Origin: Ischnura elegans
Lineage: Eukaryota > Arthropoda > Insecta > Odonata > Coenagrionidae
Direction of reading: 5' to 3'
DNA length: 64,000 nt
Assembly (NCBI RefSeq): GCF_921293095.1
Contig: NC_060257.1
Location: 55,526,968-55,590,967 of the forward strand
Below are positions 24,313 through 36,509 of the stretch, one piece after another. How positions within the stretch are numbered: position 1 is the first letter of the stretch; every line of letters starts with the position of its first letter. The notes under the pieces are model-generated. The model ran no database searches and was not told the origin of the DNA. It saw only the letters and a list, made by a program, of their open reading frames with translations. A program made the translations under genes and the position numbers.

Positions 24313-24674
24313 CAGTCAAATCCCTAGTGGTTGAGCGAGTAAGTGTATTTTGATTGAGGTTCAAAGATGAGAAATAAAGATTTTACGAAAAGCATTCACA
24401 ATTTAGCTATCTTCAAATAATTGACAATGCCGAATCTGTGTAAGGGGAAGGGGAAAATAAGGGGCATTTTTTCTTTCCCCACTTTTTCTGTAATATCCCC
24501 CTGATAAGATTTAAGAATCCTCTTGATTTCTTCCCTCCCCTCCCATAGCTTCGGTATTGCTAATTTTCTGAAGGTAGTTTGCTAAAATCGATACACATTT
24601 GTAAAATTGTTATTTTTAACTGTGGAACCTCAATCAAAATGCATAATTATGATCGCTTTACCGTCAGGACTATG
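24313..24674. mobile_element. MITE with long terminal inverted repeats
   Basis: Arms of about 120-130 bp (24313-24440 and 24540-24674) mirror each other, sharing TTTTGATTGAGGTTC and, farther in, AATGCCGAATCT-like and GGGAGGGG-like blocks. The ends (CAGTCAAATCCC and GGACTATG) are poorly matched and no target duplication is clear. The family is unassigned. Confidence 0.65.
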
Positions 24675-27241
24675 ATTAGTGTATTACCTGTTTACCTCCA
24701 AATAACCAAATTAGTCAAGTAAAAAGTCTACTATGACTGGGGGGGGGGGGAAATTATATAAATAGTGTGTTTTAAAGTTTTTCTTTAACATTCTAGAAGT
24801 CATACGATCAACATTAGAGCCCTAAAAACTTGACTCTTGATAACTTGACACTCCGGGGAAAATCGACAAGCCTAACACATCTTTCCTCCCCCCCCCATAT
24901 CGAATTTTTGAGGGGGCTCAGGCCCCATGGAGTCGGCGCCACTGAAACTCACGCTGTGACAGCTATAACCCGAGGACCTATCTCTCTCCCTATCGTATAT
25001 TTGTCTCTCTGAGCACAAGGAATGGTTCAGAAAATGGTCCAGTTTGAGTGAGGACCCGACTAGTTACCCCTGGCTTGGGTCTTGTATACCTGGGTCCCCA
25101 CCAAACTACCATTAATTGAAATTCTAGGGCATGCCCAATGAAAATATCTCACCTTGTTTGCCATGATGACTTTAAACAGAGGTAACAAGGTGAAAAAGCC
25201 TTTTCTATATTAATCCTGAGCAATCACAGGGTACAATGAGGCAAGGTAGCATTGGCAAACCTTATTTCAACATAAGGTACTTAGTAACACCTCACATATA
25301 TACGTATTTGGAAGCTAGTTTTATGCCCTTGTTACCCTTTATACCAGCAACGTGTCACACACATCTGAAGCAATTGTCGGATGCATTCAGGCCTGGCCTG
25401 AGACCCAGCCTAGTGAGACATTAACGCCACTCCTCAGCAATTAAACCCGAACCTCCCACTCATTTATGATCATCGTCAATGCAGGAATCCGTTGCAAATT
25501 GGTTATATAGTCAATGGTTTTTGCAATGATGTATTTTGTGCACACTGCAATTATCATATTTTAAAATGAATTCTTTGTTTTGTTCTGTGCATAAGCTATT
25601 TTTAAATGAAATTTTTGCATAAAAAATAACAGAACTCTGGACTTATACTCTTAAAACTAAGTGTTCACCAACTTTGTTGTTATTAACGCTAGAAATCTGT
25701 TTTAAGTTCCACAATGCTTAAAAAATGTTAGTGATTCTTTTAGGCTTTGCTTCTAGGCGGAGGGGGGCAGCTGCCCCCCACCCCCTGCCCCTCGCTGGGT
25801 ATGCCCATGCCTTAGGGCCACTCCTCGGCAATTAAGCCCGGCCCTCCCACTCATTTATGTATCATCATCCTCGCCGCAGGAATCTGTTGCGAATTGGTTA
25901 TATAGTCAATGGTTTTTGCAATGATATATTTTGTTGCGTACTACAATTTTTTATTCTTTGAAATGAATTCTTCGTTTTGTTAGGTGCATAAGGAACTTTT
26001 AAACGCAATTTTAGCGTGAAAAATAACAGACTTCTGCACTTATAATCTTAGTGCCTTGTGTTCACTAACTTAGTTGTTATTAACGCTAGAAATCTGTTTT
26101 AAGTTCCACAATGCTTAAAAAATGTAAGTGATTCTTTTAGAAGAGTAAATTATTGAAAATCGAATAGAATATTTCGTTGAAAAAACACTGGTATTTGAAA
26201 AAACAAACAAACCGTGGATTCGTGCTAAGATAGGGGTACGGGGTCTAGTCCAGTGGCCGGGGTAAGGGCCGGGTGCCCTGCTGAGTTAGGTCCTAAATCT
26301 GAGAGACGAAAATTCCAGGGTTACTCCTCCCCAAAAAAAGGCTTTGTGCAGAGAGGTTTGAAATATTCCTATGCTACTCGTAGCTCGGAAAATGTTTTCA
26401 CATTGTTTCACTGGCAGGAAAGGGTTACATTCCTGACAATATATGAACCTCACTGATTTAAACCCTCTTCCTCTCTCTAACTCTCCCACCATTTCCTCTG
26501 CTTATGTGTTGAACAGCAAAGGCAATATTGGGCAGCCCTGTCCCACACTTCATTCAGAGCTTTTCTACTTCAATTCTCCATTTGCTATCCTCACTTGAGC
26601 AGTTACAGAGATTTGAAAATTACTAATGAGTCACCTCTTCCTCCCTCCTATGTCTAATTTCTTAGGATATAGGAAGTATTAGAATAGGAATATTTGAAAC
26701 CTCTCTGTGCGGAACTCTTACTTGTGGTAGAGTTACCCTGGTATTCTTAAGATTGTCCCTCCGATTTGGGACCCAACTCAACGAGGTGCCCGACTATTAC
26801 CCCGGCCACTGGACTAGACCCTGTAACCCTATCGTAGCACGAATCCTCTGTCAACTAATTGTGCTACTAGTGTTTTTTCAACCAAATATTGTATTTAATT
26901 TTCAATAATTTACTCTTCTAAAAGAATCACTAACATTTTTTTAAGCATTGTGGAACTTACAACGGATTTCTAGCATTAATAACAACAAAGTTAGTGAACA
27001 CAAGGTACTAATAGATTATAAGTCCAGAAGTCTGTTATTTTTCAAGCTAAAATTGCATTTAAAAGTTCCTTATGCACTGAACAAAACGAAGAATTCATTT
27101 CAAAGTATAGAAAATTGTAGTATGCAACAAAATATATCATTGCAAAAACCAATCCCATAGTAACCACTTCGCAACGGATTCCTGCATTGAGGATGAATGA
27201 GTGGGAGGGTCGGGCTTAAATTCCAAGGAGTGGTCCTAAGG

Positions 27242-27514
27242 CATGGGCGTACCCAGCGAGGGGTAGGGGGGGCAACCCAGCTGCTCCCCCTCCCCCTAGA
27301 AGCGAAACTCTTTAAGCAAAATCAGTACTGAATTGAAATGAAAGTACTCAACAAATTTATTTAAACCCACGAAAAATGATATATATTAGTAAGATATATA
27401 ACGAAAATAAAACTATTTTTTCAAGGAAATAATCTCATAAATCCCATGGCTTGCCCCTCCCTAGACCATGACTTGCCCCCCCCCCCCCTAGTTATGATCC
27501 TGGGTACGCCCTTG
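27242..27514. mobile_element. hAT MITE, GGGCGTACCCAG family
   Basis: A 273-bp element starting CATGGGCGTACCCAG and ending CTGGGTACGCCCTTG, with a perfect 8-bp duplication, tcctaagg (27234-27241 and 27515-27522). G- and C-tracts lie just inside the ends. It is nested in the TTAA-ended element. Confidence 0.9.
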
Positions 27515-27565
27515 TCCTAAGGTCTCGCTAAGCTGGGACTCAGGCTGAGCCTGAATGCATCCAAC

Positions 27566-28232
27566 AATAGGGTGGTTTCCTATTATTTTTTTATTGCCTT
27601 AATCGAAAGATTATTACTCCTGGAGTACGTATTTCACGCTTTTAGATTTTAAAATGATAATATCTATTTTTCGCGATTAAATGAAAAGTGAAAATTTTCA
27701 AGCGCGCGAAAACGCGACGCGTTAGTAGGAATGATGGGAAATCTCTCCGTACGTCGTATTTCTGGTTCCCCCTCCGCCCGGTGAGGTGACCTTGAGGCGA
27801 GGCTTAGCGCTGATACGTCGCAGGCTGCCAGCGGGTAGCCTAGTGCCCTGCCGCCTGGTAGCGCTTGGCTTAAATAAGGATTATTAATACCTTATCAAAT
27901 GAGGAAAACTTTCCGACCTTAGCCAGTTTTAATAAGTGATTATTAAGACATGTTTCCCTGAGCTCTGCGCCTCATACATGCATTGGTAACCTCAGACGAT
28001 GTATAACTCCTATCTTCTCCTATAGAAACTAGGTCCCTGTGACGTCACGTGGAGCGGCATCGCATGGGCGCCAATCTGGCCCTTTTCAAATGAGGATAAA
28101 AATGGACCATTGCCATTCGTCTACACCAGCATTTATAAATCGAAATAATTTGTATATTATGAATACACAAATGGTGGGTAACGAATCGCAATTATTGCCT
28201 TTTGTTTTCTTTGATAAGGAAACTACCCTATT
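27566..28232 (+). mobile_element. MITE of the AATAGGG family, copy 2
   Basis: 667 bp, collinear with copy 1 (1342-2010) through its whole length, with intact AATAGGG..CCCTATT ends. It is inserted in the TTAA-ended element, whose sequence resumes on the right with a block that matches 16349-16480. Confidence 0.8.
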
Positions 28233-28544
28233 GCTACCTCAGTGATCACTTCCCTTTCCTCGCATTGGCTAGAGCCGGCATCAGGTCTTCTGCGTATGAA
28301 AATCCCCGTCGGCTCCACCCGACGTTTGGCGCAAAAGGGTTAAGAATGCCCACTCATTCCACTCTATTCAATGCTTTCTCAAAGCAAGTATTCGCGTCCT
28401 GGTTATATTCCATGTTTCTCTCCACTATACTCCTATTTACAGTAATTGCATCACAATTGACGTTCCTTTCCTGAAACCAAAGTAATTGTCTCCCAAAGAA
28501 TCATTTGCCATTACTATCATTAGTCTATTTATAATCCTCAGCAC

Positions 28545-28835
28545 CAGGGGCGCAGCTAAGAATTACGCCTAGGGGTTTTTAAGCGAATCTAATGCTGGGA
28601 GTATGGAATACCCTCCAGCTTGAGCGGGAGGCATGGGGGCCCTCCCACAGAAAATTTATAGGATAAATGGTTCAAAATGGTGAGTTTTACAGCTATCTGG
28701 TGGATTTTTATTAATCCTTACACTATTCTATAAGTAATATTAATCCAATTAAGTGAAATTGATTAACCTTAAAAATTTCTCTAATCCCTGGGAGGAGGCT
28801 TAACCCCCAACACCCCTCCTCGCTGCACCACTACT
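28545..28835 (+). mobile_element. hAT MITE, CAGGGGCGCAGC family, copy 2
   Basis: Starts CAGGGGCGCAGCTAAG and ends near GCTGCACCACTA. It shares AATCCTTACACTATTCTATA with copy 3 at 49837. Its flanks (ctcagcac and ctgagtat) agree at 5 of 8 positions, as expected for a decayed 8-bp duplication. It interrupts the antisense LINE between the SLISHMVK and LRIINRLM blocks. Confidence 0.8.
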
Positions 28836-29190
28836 GAGTATACCCCTTTCACCATATGTGATATTAGGCTAACAGTCCTATTGTCTTCACATTCAACAGT
28901 CTTCTTCTTTTCGAGAAGAAAGAATGGAACTTTCTTCATTTAAGCCTCTGGGTAAGACCCCTCCTCACAGATCCAATGGACTAGTTCAAAAAAGCTTTTC
29001 CTCCCTGCCTTTGCTAAATTATTTAGGACCTCACACAAGTATTGTCCACACCCACTACTTTCCTAGCATCCATATCCTCTTTACCCTCTACCTAAGATCC
29101 ATGGTCCGAGATCATCATCTTCTATTTCACTTTGCTTCACTATTTTCGATCTATCTGGCCTGTTCCTGCCGTCAAAGAGATCGTCTTTAC

Positions 29191-30696
29191 TAGTGATGGG
29201 CATTGTGTGAGTGAGTCAGTTTAAATGTGCGACTCAGCAGATAGAACTGTGAGGTGAAAGAGTCTTATTTGGTGAGTCACGACTCTCTCTCCTTCGCAGA
29301 CTGCGCACGACTCCCTCCCCTTCGCAGACCGCACACCATATGACATTTAACATATTATATCCAAAATTCAAACTCCTCAGACGAATGCGTTAGTCTCAAC
29401 AACAGTTTAACCGTGTTTTACTGTCAGAATATGCATTTCGTAGGAAATGATCGACTATTACTCCTGGGTTATTGCTTTCACAGCATTGAAATGCCTTGTA
29501 TAATACACACATGACATTTAACATACTTTACCCAAATTTCAAACCCCTCAGACGAATACATTAGTCTCAACAACAGTTTAACCGTGTTTTACTGTCAGAA
29601 TATGCATTTCGTAGGAAATGATCGACTATTACTCCTGGGTTATTGCTTTCACAGCATTGAAATGCCTTGTATAATACACACATGACATTTAACATACTTT
29701 ACCCAAATTTCAAACCCCTCAGACGAATACATTAGTCTCAACAACAGTTCAACCCCCTCCGCCCACACTGTGCGTGTTGGAGTTGTGAGCGGTAGAAGTC
29801 GGTTCCATGTGCACACGACTCCCTTACCGCACAATGTGCACTGAATTGTGCGAGGCGAAGTCAAGACTCCCAGCGCTCACCCCCCCTCATCCCACAATGT
29901 GCGCGTTAGAGTCGTGTGAGGTGGGGGTCAGACACCATGGGCACACGACTTCTTTCGCACACACTGTGCGTGTTGGAGTCGTGAGCGGAGGAAGTCGGAC
30001 TCCAGAGGCACACGACTCCTTCCACAAACATTTTCCGTGTGAGGTTCATCGCACATTTGGTGGGTAAAAAGGGAGCACATGGGACTTTTCGAGGGTAGCC
30101 CACTGCTCACCTTTTCACGCCACTTGAAAGATTCTCCTGATTCATTGTCTGGGTATTACTCTAAAGAATCTCACGTGACCCTTATCGTAATTCTCTCTCC
30201 CCTGTATGTTCCATGCATCGTTAAAGAAAGATGATGGAAGACGCTCATGTAAAAGTTTTTGGCAACGGCAAATTTATGAAAATAATACGAGACAAAAATG
30301 AAAATTTGTTTTAACAATTAAGATTAATCGATGGAATTAATTATGGACTGTTAACATGATCATGTAGTTTCGGAGAGAATATTTTGTTACAACAGAATTT
30401 TTAAATTGCCGTCATCTATAAGCACAAGAGACGGAATACATTTTCCATCTTCCATGAAGGATATAAGGTATCGGCAGAAATATTTCCTCAGTAATATCAC
30501 CTGTGAATTGAATACAATTTTTCAAATTGTGATCTAGGAAATGTTCGTTCAGAAATCCCTCCCTCACCACCTTCCCCTCTTCCCCACTACCCTCAACCCA
30601 GAAGCGCTTTGCTGAGTCGCACTGTGCGGCGGCTCTCAGGAGTGTGCTATGAGCGGTGAGGCAGATCCACAAAAAGAGTCGTTCATGCCATCACTA
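29191..30696. mobile_element. hAT-like non-autonomous element with GACTC subterminal repeats
   Basis: Starts TAGTGATGGGCA and ends TGCCATCACTA, an inverted terminal repeat of the type found in hAT elements. GACTC/GAGTC pentamers and ACGACTC octamers are scattered near both ends and along 29760-30030, consistent with subterminal transposase-binding sites (inference). The interior holds a 171-bp tandem repeat. No transposase is seen. The 8-bp flanks do not match convincingly. Confidence 0.65.
29341..29752. repeat. 171-bp tandem repeat, 2.4 copies
   Basis: Units start at 29341, 29512 and 29683, each with TGACATTTAACATA. The period is exactly 171 bp in both steps. The second unit is nearly identical to the first beyond its opening 70 bp, and the third is partial. 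The array lies inside the hAT-like element at 29191-30696. Confidence 0.9.
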
Positions 30697-31316
30697 GTTA
30701 ACCTTGTACCTTGCCGATAGCATCCTTTCTGAGGAAATACTGAACCGTTACAGCAGCTGCGAATAATTACCTAAATCGCTATAGTAAAACCTTAAATCTC
30801 TCATTAGTAACTCGAATAATATTCCTAAATATTCCCTTACATACCATATTTCCCCTGGTCGGAAAGTCCGGCCGCCACTTTGCTGCATTGGAATAAATTC
30901 TAATTTCCCGCGTTGCGGCGAGGAGGAAATAAGACACTAGCGTGCATAAAAGCGCATTAGTTGATCTCAGCGGGCATTGAATTTTAGTAGTAAATACGTA
31001 AATATTTCTAATCGTCGTGTGAACGATTCTTTGAGTATTGCTTGTGCATATTGAGGCTTTCATTGGAAATTAGCTGGCAACATCCAAAATCATTTTGATG
31101 CAGTTGAATTCCAAAAATTCTGAGCTAAAAAACAAACGTCTGGGTTTTAATTAGTGGGATTTCAAGTCCAAAGATCTCTGATGGGAAGTAAAATGTTGTA
31201 AGATGCACGGTGTTGTGGCGATAGGGCAAGTTAAGTTTGAATCGTGATTACAGTGAGTTCCATATAAGTGCAGGAATTGGGCTATTTTTCGTCATTCCCG
31301 CACGATAAGTCTAACA

Positions 31317-31856
31317 ATGAAGCCAGGAACGATGATGATCCGGTTCGCCCGCCGTGGTTGTACAAATAGACCTGTCTTTCATATTGTGGTGATGGATGTA
31401 AGTGATTTTTCTTCTTTTTGTTACGTGCTTTCAATTCGTGAAATTATCTCCTCGCCGAATTTCGTGGACACAAGTTATCCGACTTTTCTCTGCTAGGTCA
31501 AGAAAGGCCAACGAGAAGAAGCAGTCGAGCAAGTGGGCGTTTACGACCCTTTGCCTAACAAATACAATGAAAAACTTGTGTCATTTAACTTCGATCGAAT
31601 AAAATATTGGGTTGGACATGGAGCCCAGTTTTCAACTCCAGTTGCTGAACTTTTGGGTAAGAAATACATTTTCTCCACGAATTCTCCCAGGGCATTTTCC
31701 TTGTTGTTTTTCGCTAAATTGACCATTCCTTTCGTACTAGGGCTTGCTGGTTTTCTGCCATTGCATCCAAGAACAATAATGGCAGCTTGGAGAAACAGAT
31801 TAAAAGAAGGCACGGAAGAGGAATCAGAATCGAAGGAGTCAAAAGAGACTACGTAG
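31317..31856 (+). CDS. mRpS16: Mitochondrial ribosomal protein bS16m (MRPS16)
   Basis: Three exons, 31317-31397, 31497-31656 and 31741-31856, join in phase (357 nt, 118 residues, TAG stop). Family hallmarks are MIRFARRGCTNRPVFHIVV, GVYDPLPNKYNEKLVSFN, DRIKYWVGHGAQFSTPVAEL and LGLAGFLPLHPRTI, in the same order as human MRPS16 (137 residues) and bacterial bS16. The protein is a structural part of the small mitoribosomal subunit. The basic N-terminus may act as an import signal. The C-terminus is acidic and low in complexity (EGTEEESESKESKETT), as in many insect forms. The start is the first of three nearby ATGs, and the later Met6/Met7 cannot be excluded. It is convergent with COX5A. Confidence 0.95.
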
Positions 31857-32015
31857 GTCGCCATCATATCCTTCAATCTTTGGACCTATTCTCAGGTCTC
31901 CAGAGATAGAAACTTTTAATCTGGGCTACCCATTTACCCTTGGGTGATCCGATGTTTTGTGTGCCTAGTGTGCCGGTGATTCACTTGTAGATAAAAGTGG
32001 GCTATATATTTATTA

Positions 32016-32021
32016 AATAAA
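32016..32021 (+). terminator. Poly(A) signal AATAAA for mRpS16
   Basis: AATAAA lies 160 bp after the stop codon, followed by a T-rich stretch. Position and strand suit mRpS16. Confidence 0.6.
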
Positions 32022-35000
32022 ATTTTTTTAAAGAACTACCTACTTCGATTTCCTATCTTAAATGGAAATGCAATAATATAAGCATTCTTTTTCTTGAGTA
32101 AATTTCACTGGAATGAACACGGCGAAGATATTTACATATTGGAAAGACTTGTGTTGCACAGGGCCTTATTGGCTCAGCTAACCTTTGTAATGTTGACTAA
32201 TTGTAAGATGAGGTTGCTAATATCTGCTACAATGGTCGAGCCCTGCGACTTTTTTCCACCCCACTTGCAGCCCAAACTGAACCAGGCACCCTGAAATGTA
32301 AAAGGCTCACATTACTTAGCATTACACATTAGAAATGTGGAAGATTCGCTACCTTGAGATGTGGAAGATCCTGAGCAACTCCTACGAGGCCTACATGAAA
32401 GGATCACTATACTCCTTGGGAGTTAGTGCCAGGAATCTGCCACACCTTACAGAAAGTACATAGGGAGCCCCTTTGTCTGAGGCATGGAATATTTTATTTT
32501 TTAGTATTTTCAGGTGAGTGTGCCCATATTTTCTGCTAGTACATAATTAGATAAACATACTGTAATGAAATAAAATGAGTACATCATGTAAAATCAAAAA
32601 ATATATATCAACATAAATATATATGGATACACCGAACTCAAAGATGAAGCTGACAAAATATCATCATATGAAAGTATTACAATCTGATACAAATTCAAAA
32701 TTTTACAGTATAAATTCACTATTCTCGTGGACAATAGAATGAATATTCACACTGAGCATTGCTTAAGTTTATATTAGACCACCTCTGAAATGAGAATTTG
32801 TTACCTTCCTTTCGGAATTTATACATATTTGAAATTTTATATACAACGCGTATGTATTATGAAATGCAACTATAATGAAAAATGAAGTGTTAGAGGACAG
32901 TGGTCTTCTCACAGGATGTATTGCGTGCAGTTATCACAAAGGAAGTACTTTTGAGGGGAGGCTGGAGCCCCCTAAGTCTTCCCTCTGGCTACGATCTTGT
33001 AATGAAATCCTTTTCCTCTGATAGAAGGCTTTGCAGTCTCTGCCTCTTCCGACAATGGTCTAGAAGGCGGACTACCAGTACTTGAAGGGCCTACCTATAA
33101 GGGCCACAGAATCAAATCTGGGAACTCCATTCTAAAATCTTTAAGATGCTATTATAATATAAGAAAATCTTTTAAAAACTAAGATGCAGGGTAACAAACC
33201 TGTGGAATTTGCTTGCCATTGGTTTACACCAGGCTGAGCTCTTTCCTTTCTGTACAACCAAGCTTGGACCAGAAAAACAGATTCCATTTCTAATGACTCT
33301 TCGTCTCATTGAAATTCTCCTTTGTATCATGTTATGGGCATCACTTCTAGTGTGTGAGTTCGTCTTCAAGTTGATCCAATATAACCTTCATATGTTGAAC
33401 ATGATATTTTCAGGTCTGTTTAATGCATATAATAAAGTTAAAATGAAGCTCTGTGGTCATGTCATAGTTACTTAATCAGCAATAAAAAACTGTGATAACA
33501 GCTGATGATATGGTAAGGAACACTTGAGTAGCAAAGATTGCCCTAATTTCTTTATCAAAGAGAAAATATTTCCCCAAGGGATCAGGGAATAGTTAGTAAC
33601 AGCAGGGATTTTGCACCTTCCATACTTGTTACAATCAGGGAAATTAATATTGGCAACCATTGGAAAAAGTCCAAGGAACCGTGAACTCACCTCATTATAG
33701 GCAGGATTTTGTTACATGCATGGTCTGTATAAGCAAGTTTTACTATATATATATATATATATCATTTATTTGTTGACGTACATGGGGTAGGCTGCAGGAA
33801 AACTGTGACCTTAGAATTATTTTGGCCGCGTCACTCAAGACTTACTCTCAAAAATTTTAATAAGGGTTTCTAGAGCCTCAAGATTCCCATTCCCTGCGGT
33901 CCTAAGTTGTACATTGTGTTAGAAGTTGATGATTAATAATAGGAGTTCTAAATGCCATGGTAAAGTTTCTTTGGAGTTTATCATTAATTCAGCTGCCTAG
34001 GAAACGAATTCAAAATTGCTGGGACAAGTCCAAGCACTATTTTATATCAACATGAGCTTTACAAGGACTATATTTGGAGCCCTTGGAATACTTGAGTCTG
34101 GCTGGTCTACAGATTTAGATCGAAATATTAAAATAAAATGAGTCTTTGGGAGAGATGGGAGTTGTCCCCGTCTGCACTCCATTGGCAACGCCCATGTTAA
34201 CCCAAAGAGTAAGTTGTGTAAAAACATAAGAGTTGACATCATAATTATTTTTCCTTTACTAAAACAATATTTCATGGAAAAAAACACCTATTTCAAATGG
34301 ATATGTTCCAGCAAAACACAAAATCCATTAGGAACACAGTTCACTAGGCAAGAATTATCCATTGAATAAGAAAAAAATACTTTGCCACCAGAAGCTTTTA
34401 TCTGTGAAAGTGGTTCACCTCTGATCATGGATGTTTTCCTTTTTGTCTACATGATACCTTTCTCATAAAATGGTCTTCACTTGGTTCTTGCTGTTGATTA
34501 TGCCTTATAGACTCCAGGATTCAAGTACAAATACCTAGTGAAAATAACCATTGAAAAGTGAAATGGACTAGAACACTCAAACGTATGAAGGATTCAACAG
34601 CAGGCCAGAGATCTTATTATCCAAAACCTTGCATAAGTATAGATTTCATACGAACATACAGAATCAGTGACTTGGGCAAGATTTACTGAGACCATATGTC
34701 TTCCACATTTGTAGACTTCTTTCCCACCATCCAGCAATGGCTAGGGGTCCCAACCCCCAGAAAAATTTGACGATTCAAAACATTTCAGAATAGTACAGTA
34801 ACGTCATCAGACGTTCAGCTTAATCAGGTTCAAAAATGTTAGATTTTTAAGGGAAAAACACTTCCTCTATAAGTACCCCATGACCATCAACTCCTTCAAG
34901 AGGTGATGGTCCTGGGGTTTTCCCATGTCCCACTGCCCCAGCATAATGCCAATAACCCCAAACGATTGAATTCAATCTTCTTTGGTTTCATCATCATCAT

Positions 35001-35103
35001 ATACCAAGAAACATCAGCATCTGACCTTATATTTATCTGTTCCCATACCACTGAAAACAGCTCTATATAGCCTACTACAGCAAGTTTTCAACTTGTTAAA
35101 AAT
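32022..35103. other. Intergenic between convergent mRpS16 and COX5A
   Basis: No gene recognised. An AT dinucleotide run lies at about 33742-33761. Open frames up to 88 codons (33209-33475) have no motif or splice context I recognise. Confidence 0.5.
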
Positions 35104-35216
35104 TTTAAGGTACACAAACAACCATGCCCTATACGGGGGCAATCTACCCAGGCGGGTATCGAACCTGCAACCTCTTTGTTTGACAGGACTTCATCCCACC
35201 ACCACCGAGGCCGGCA
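35104..35216 (-). mobile_element. tRNA-derived SINE
   Basis: On the minus strand the sequence opens GCCGGCCTCGGTGGTGG (A-box-like) and about 45 bp later has AGGTTCGATACC (B-box). The spacing fits a pol III type 2 promoter of a tRNA-derived SINE. The tail is short and no duplication was found. Confidence 0.65.
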
Positions 35217-35489
35217 AATAAGATACAGCCAGAATAAAAGATAATGTTGACCAATGGATTCTTGTGGTGGCATGTTTGTCACTCCCAAATAACATTCGAA
35301 AACTATTAACCAAGACTTTTCCATGATTCTTCCAGATAGGAAAGGAGGGCCAGTATGAATTTGATAAGGGTGAAGTACCAACTCATCTGATCCCCGAAGT
35401 TCACCATTGAGTACACTCAAAATTTACACAAGCCGTTCAGTAATACTCCCAGACTAAATAAACCTCACTCTGATTTACAACGATTTTAA

Positions 35490-35495
35490 TTTATT
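35490..35495 (-). terminator. Poly(A) signal for COX5A
   Basis: AATAAA on the minus strand, 200 bp past the COX5A stop. The plus strand reads TTTATT. Confidence 0.5.
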
Positions 35496-35694
35496 TCTAA
35501 GAAATTCTGTACAAGTGTTTACAACAGAAAATTTCAGGCACATATTACACTGGAATGGAAACTCCGCAATAACATGTACATCATGTACTATACCTTCGAA
35601 CTAACAAATTAAATTGAACAAAATATAGTACCAAAGGAATTTCGAGTAATTTTAAATTAAGCTTTTCTAAATTCTGGTCTACAGTTCACCCTCT

Positions 35695-36509
35695 TCAGTC
35701 AAACACACTTTTAAGGGCAAGCTCTGGCTTGTCGTAGCCCAATTGTTCTGGTGTGTCAATGCCAAGTTCCTGAAGAGTTGGAGTTATTTCCTGAAGGTAA
35801 AAAGTCGAATATCATGGATTGAACACACTACTCACAGAGGACATACTCCACGAGATGTGGTAGATGTAGCCTACCTGAATAACGTAGGGGTAAATTTCTT
35901 TGACGCGTGACCCGCACTTGTCCTTAATAGCTTCAATAAACCTCACTCCCAAGGCATAGTCGTTTACTCTGCGACAAGCACATAAGGCAGCAATTATGAT
36001 TTTTGGTTCGGGTACCAAATCCATCCCACACAAGTCATTCATGGCCTGTATAGAAAAATTGGGGTCGAATTAACTCTCACTTTGAAAGGAGGTAAAAAAT
36101 CTTTGAAAGCACAAGAATATGCTACAGACTTTGCGGATTTCCCAGCCATCAATATCCGGCCTGTTGAAGTACTTAACAAATCTTTCGTCGAATTCATCAT
36201 CAGACTCGGGAGCTGCATGAGACATGAGCCTGCTGTTCAGCACTGAAATAAGTATATAAATAATAAATCAGCTTCAGAACGACGTGATCACAAGACCAAA
36301 TGAGCTTTTTAAAGCAATTGAACAATTTATTGTAATAAATCCAGCCGGCTGCATTGAGTTATCCTAATCACAATGGTGAAAACAGATGTCATTATAGGTA
36401 CATAAAATTCTCCAAAAATAGTGTCCTTACGTGCAGGAAGTCGCGAAGATGCTGGTATTAAGGCATCTTTTGCCAAATTATGAATTCTGCAAGCCACAGT
36501 CCTAAACAT
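35695..36509 (-). CDS. COX5A: Cytochrome c oxidase subunit 5A
   Basis: Four exons on the minus strand, 36509-36431, 36242-36130, 36045-35875 and 35790-35695, join in phase (459 nt, 152 residues, TGA stop). The first about 40 residues are basic and Ser/Ala-rich without acidic runs, as for a mitochondrial presequence ([17 protein letters not shown]). The mature part has [50 protein letters not shown] and [17 protein letters not shown], in the order of human COX5A (150 residues). The subunit is a nuclear-encoded matrix-side part of respiratory complex IV. It is head-to-head with FKBP8 across 578 bp and convergent with mRpS16. Confidence 0.97.

Larger units (their letters stand above)
25370..28339. 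repeat. Inverted-repeat complex with nested insertions
   Basis: One module (GCCACTCCTCRGCAATTAA ... AATGCTTAAAAAATGT) occurs at 25427-25743, again at 25815-26141, and inverted at about 26870-27240. The last two extend into arms of about 550 bp or more that face each other across 26369-26685. The right-hand arm continues past a hAT MITE (27242-27514) and an AATAGGG MITE (27566-28232) and ends AAAAGGG before TTAA at 28340-28343, like the solo copy at 15768-16480. Positions 25745-25805 look like a truncated, reversed copy of the hAT MITE at 27242. The spacer holds part of an antisense LINE. Confidence 0.7.
26400..29190 (-). mobile_element. RTE-like LINE reverse transcriptase, antisense and split
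   Basis: Read on the minus strand from high to low coordinates, RT blocks appear in family order: NNLAKAGREKLFELVHWIWE (about 29000), EDNRTVSLISHMVK (about 28880), LRIINRLM and NYFGFRKGTSIV (28400-28540), a degraded EKAFNRVEW (about 28350), then AQVRIANGE and QGCPILPLLFNT (26690-26500). The order fits one LINE cut by the hAT MITE at 28545-28835 and by the TTAA-ended element between about 26690 and 28343. Several stops and frameshifts show it is dead. The 3' end was not found. Confidence 0.72.

Noticed and set aside
24740-24955. G-tract to CGGCGCCACTG, like a further hAT MITE
   Set aside because: Right end resembles the CAGGGGCGCAGC family but no left terminus or duplication is visible.
33209-33475. 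88-codon frame between mRpS16 and COX5A
   Set aside because: No motif, splice context or family resemblance.
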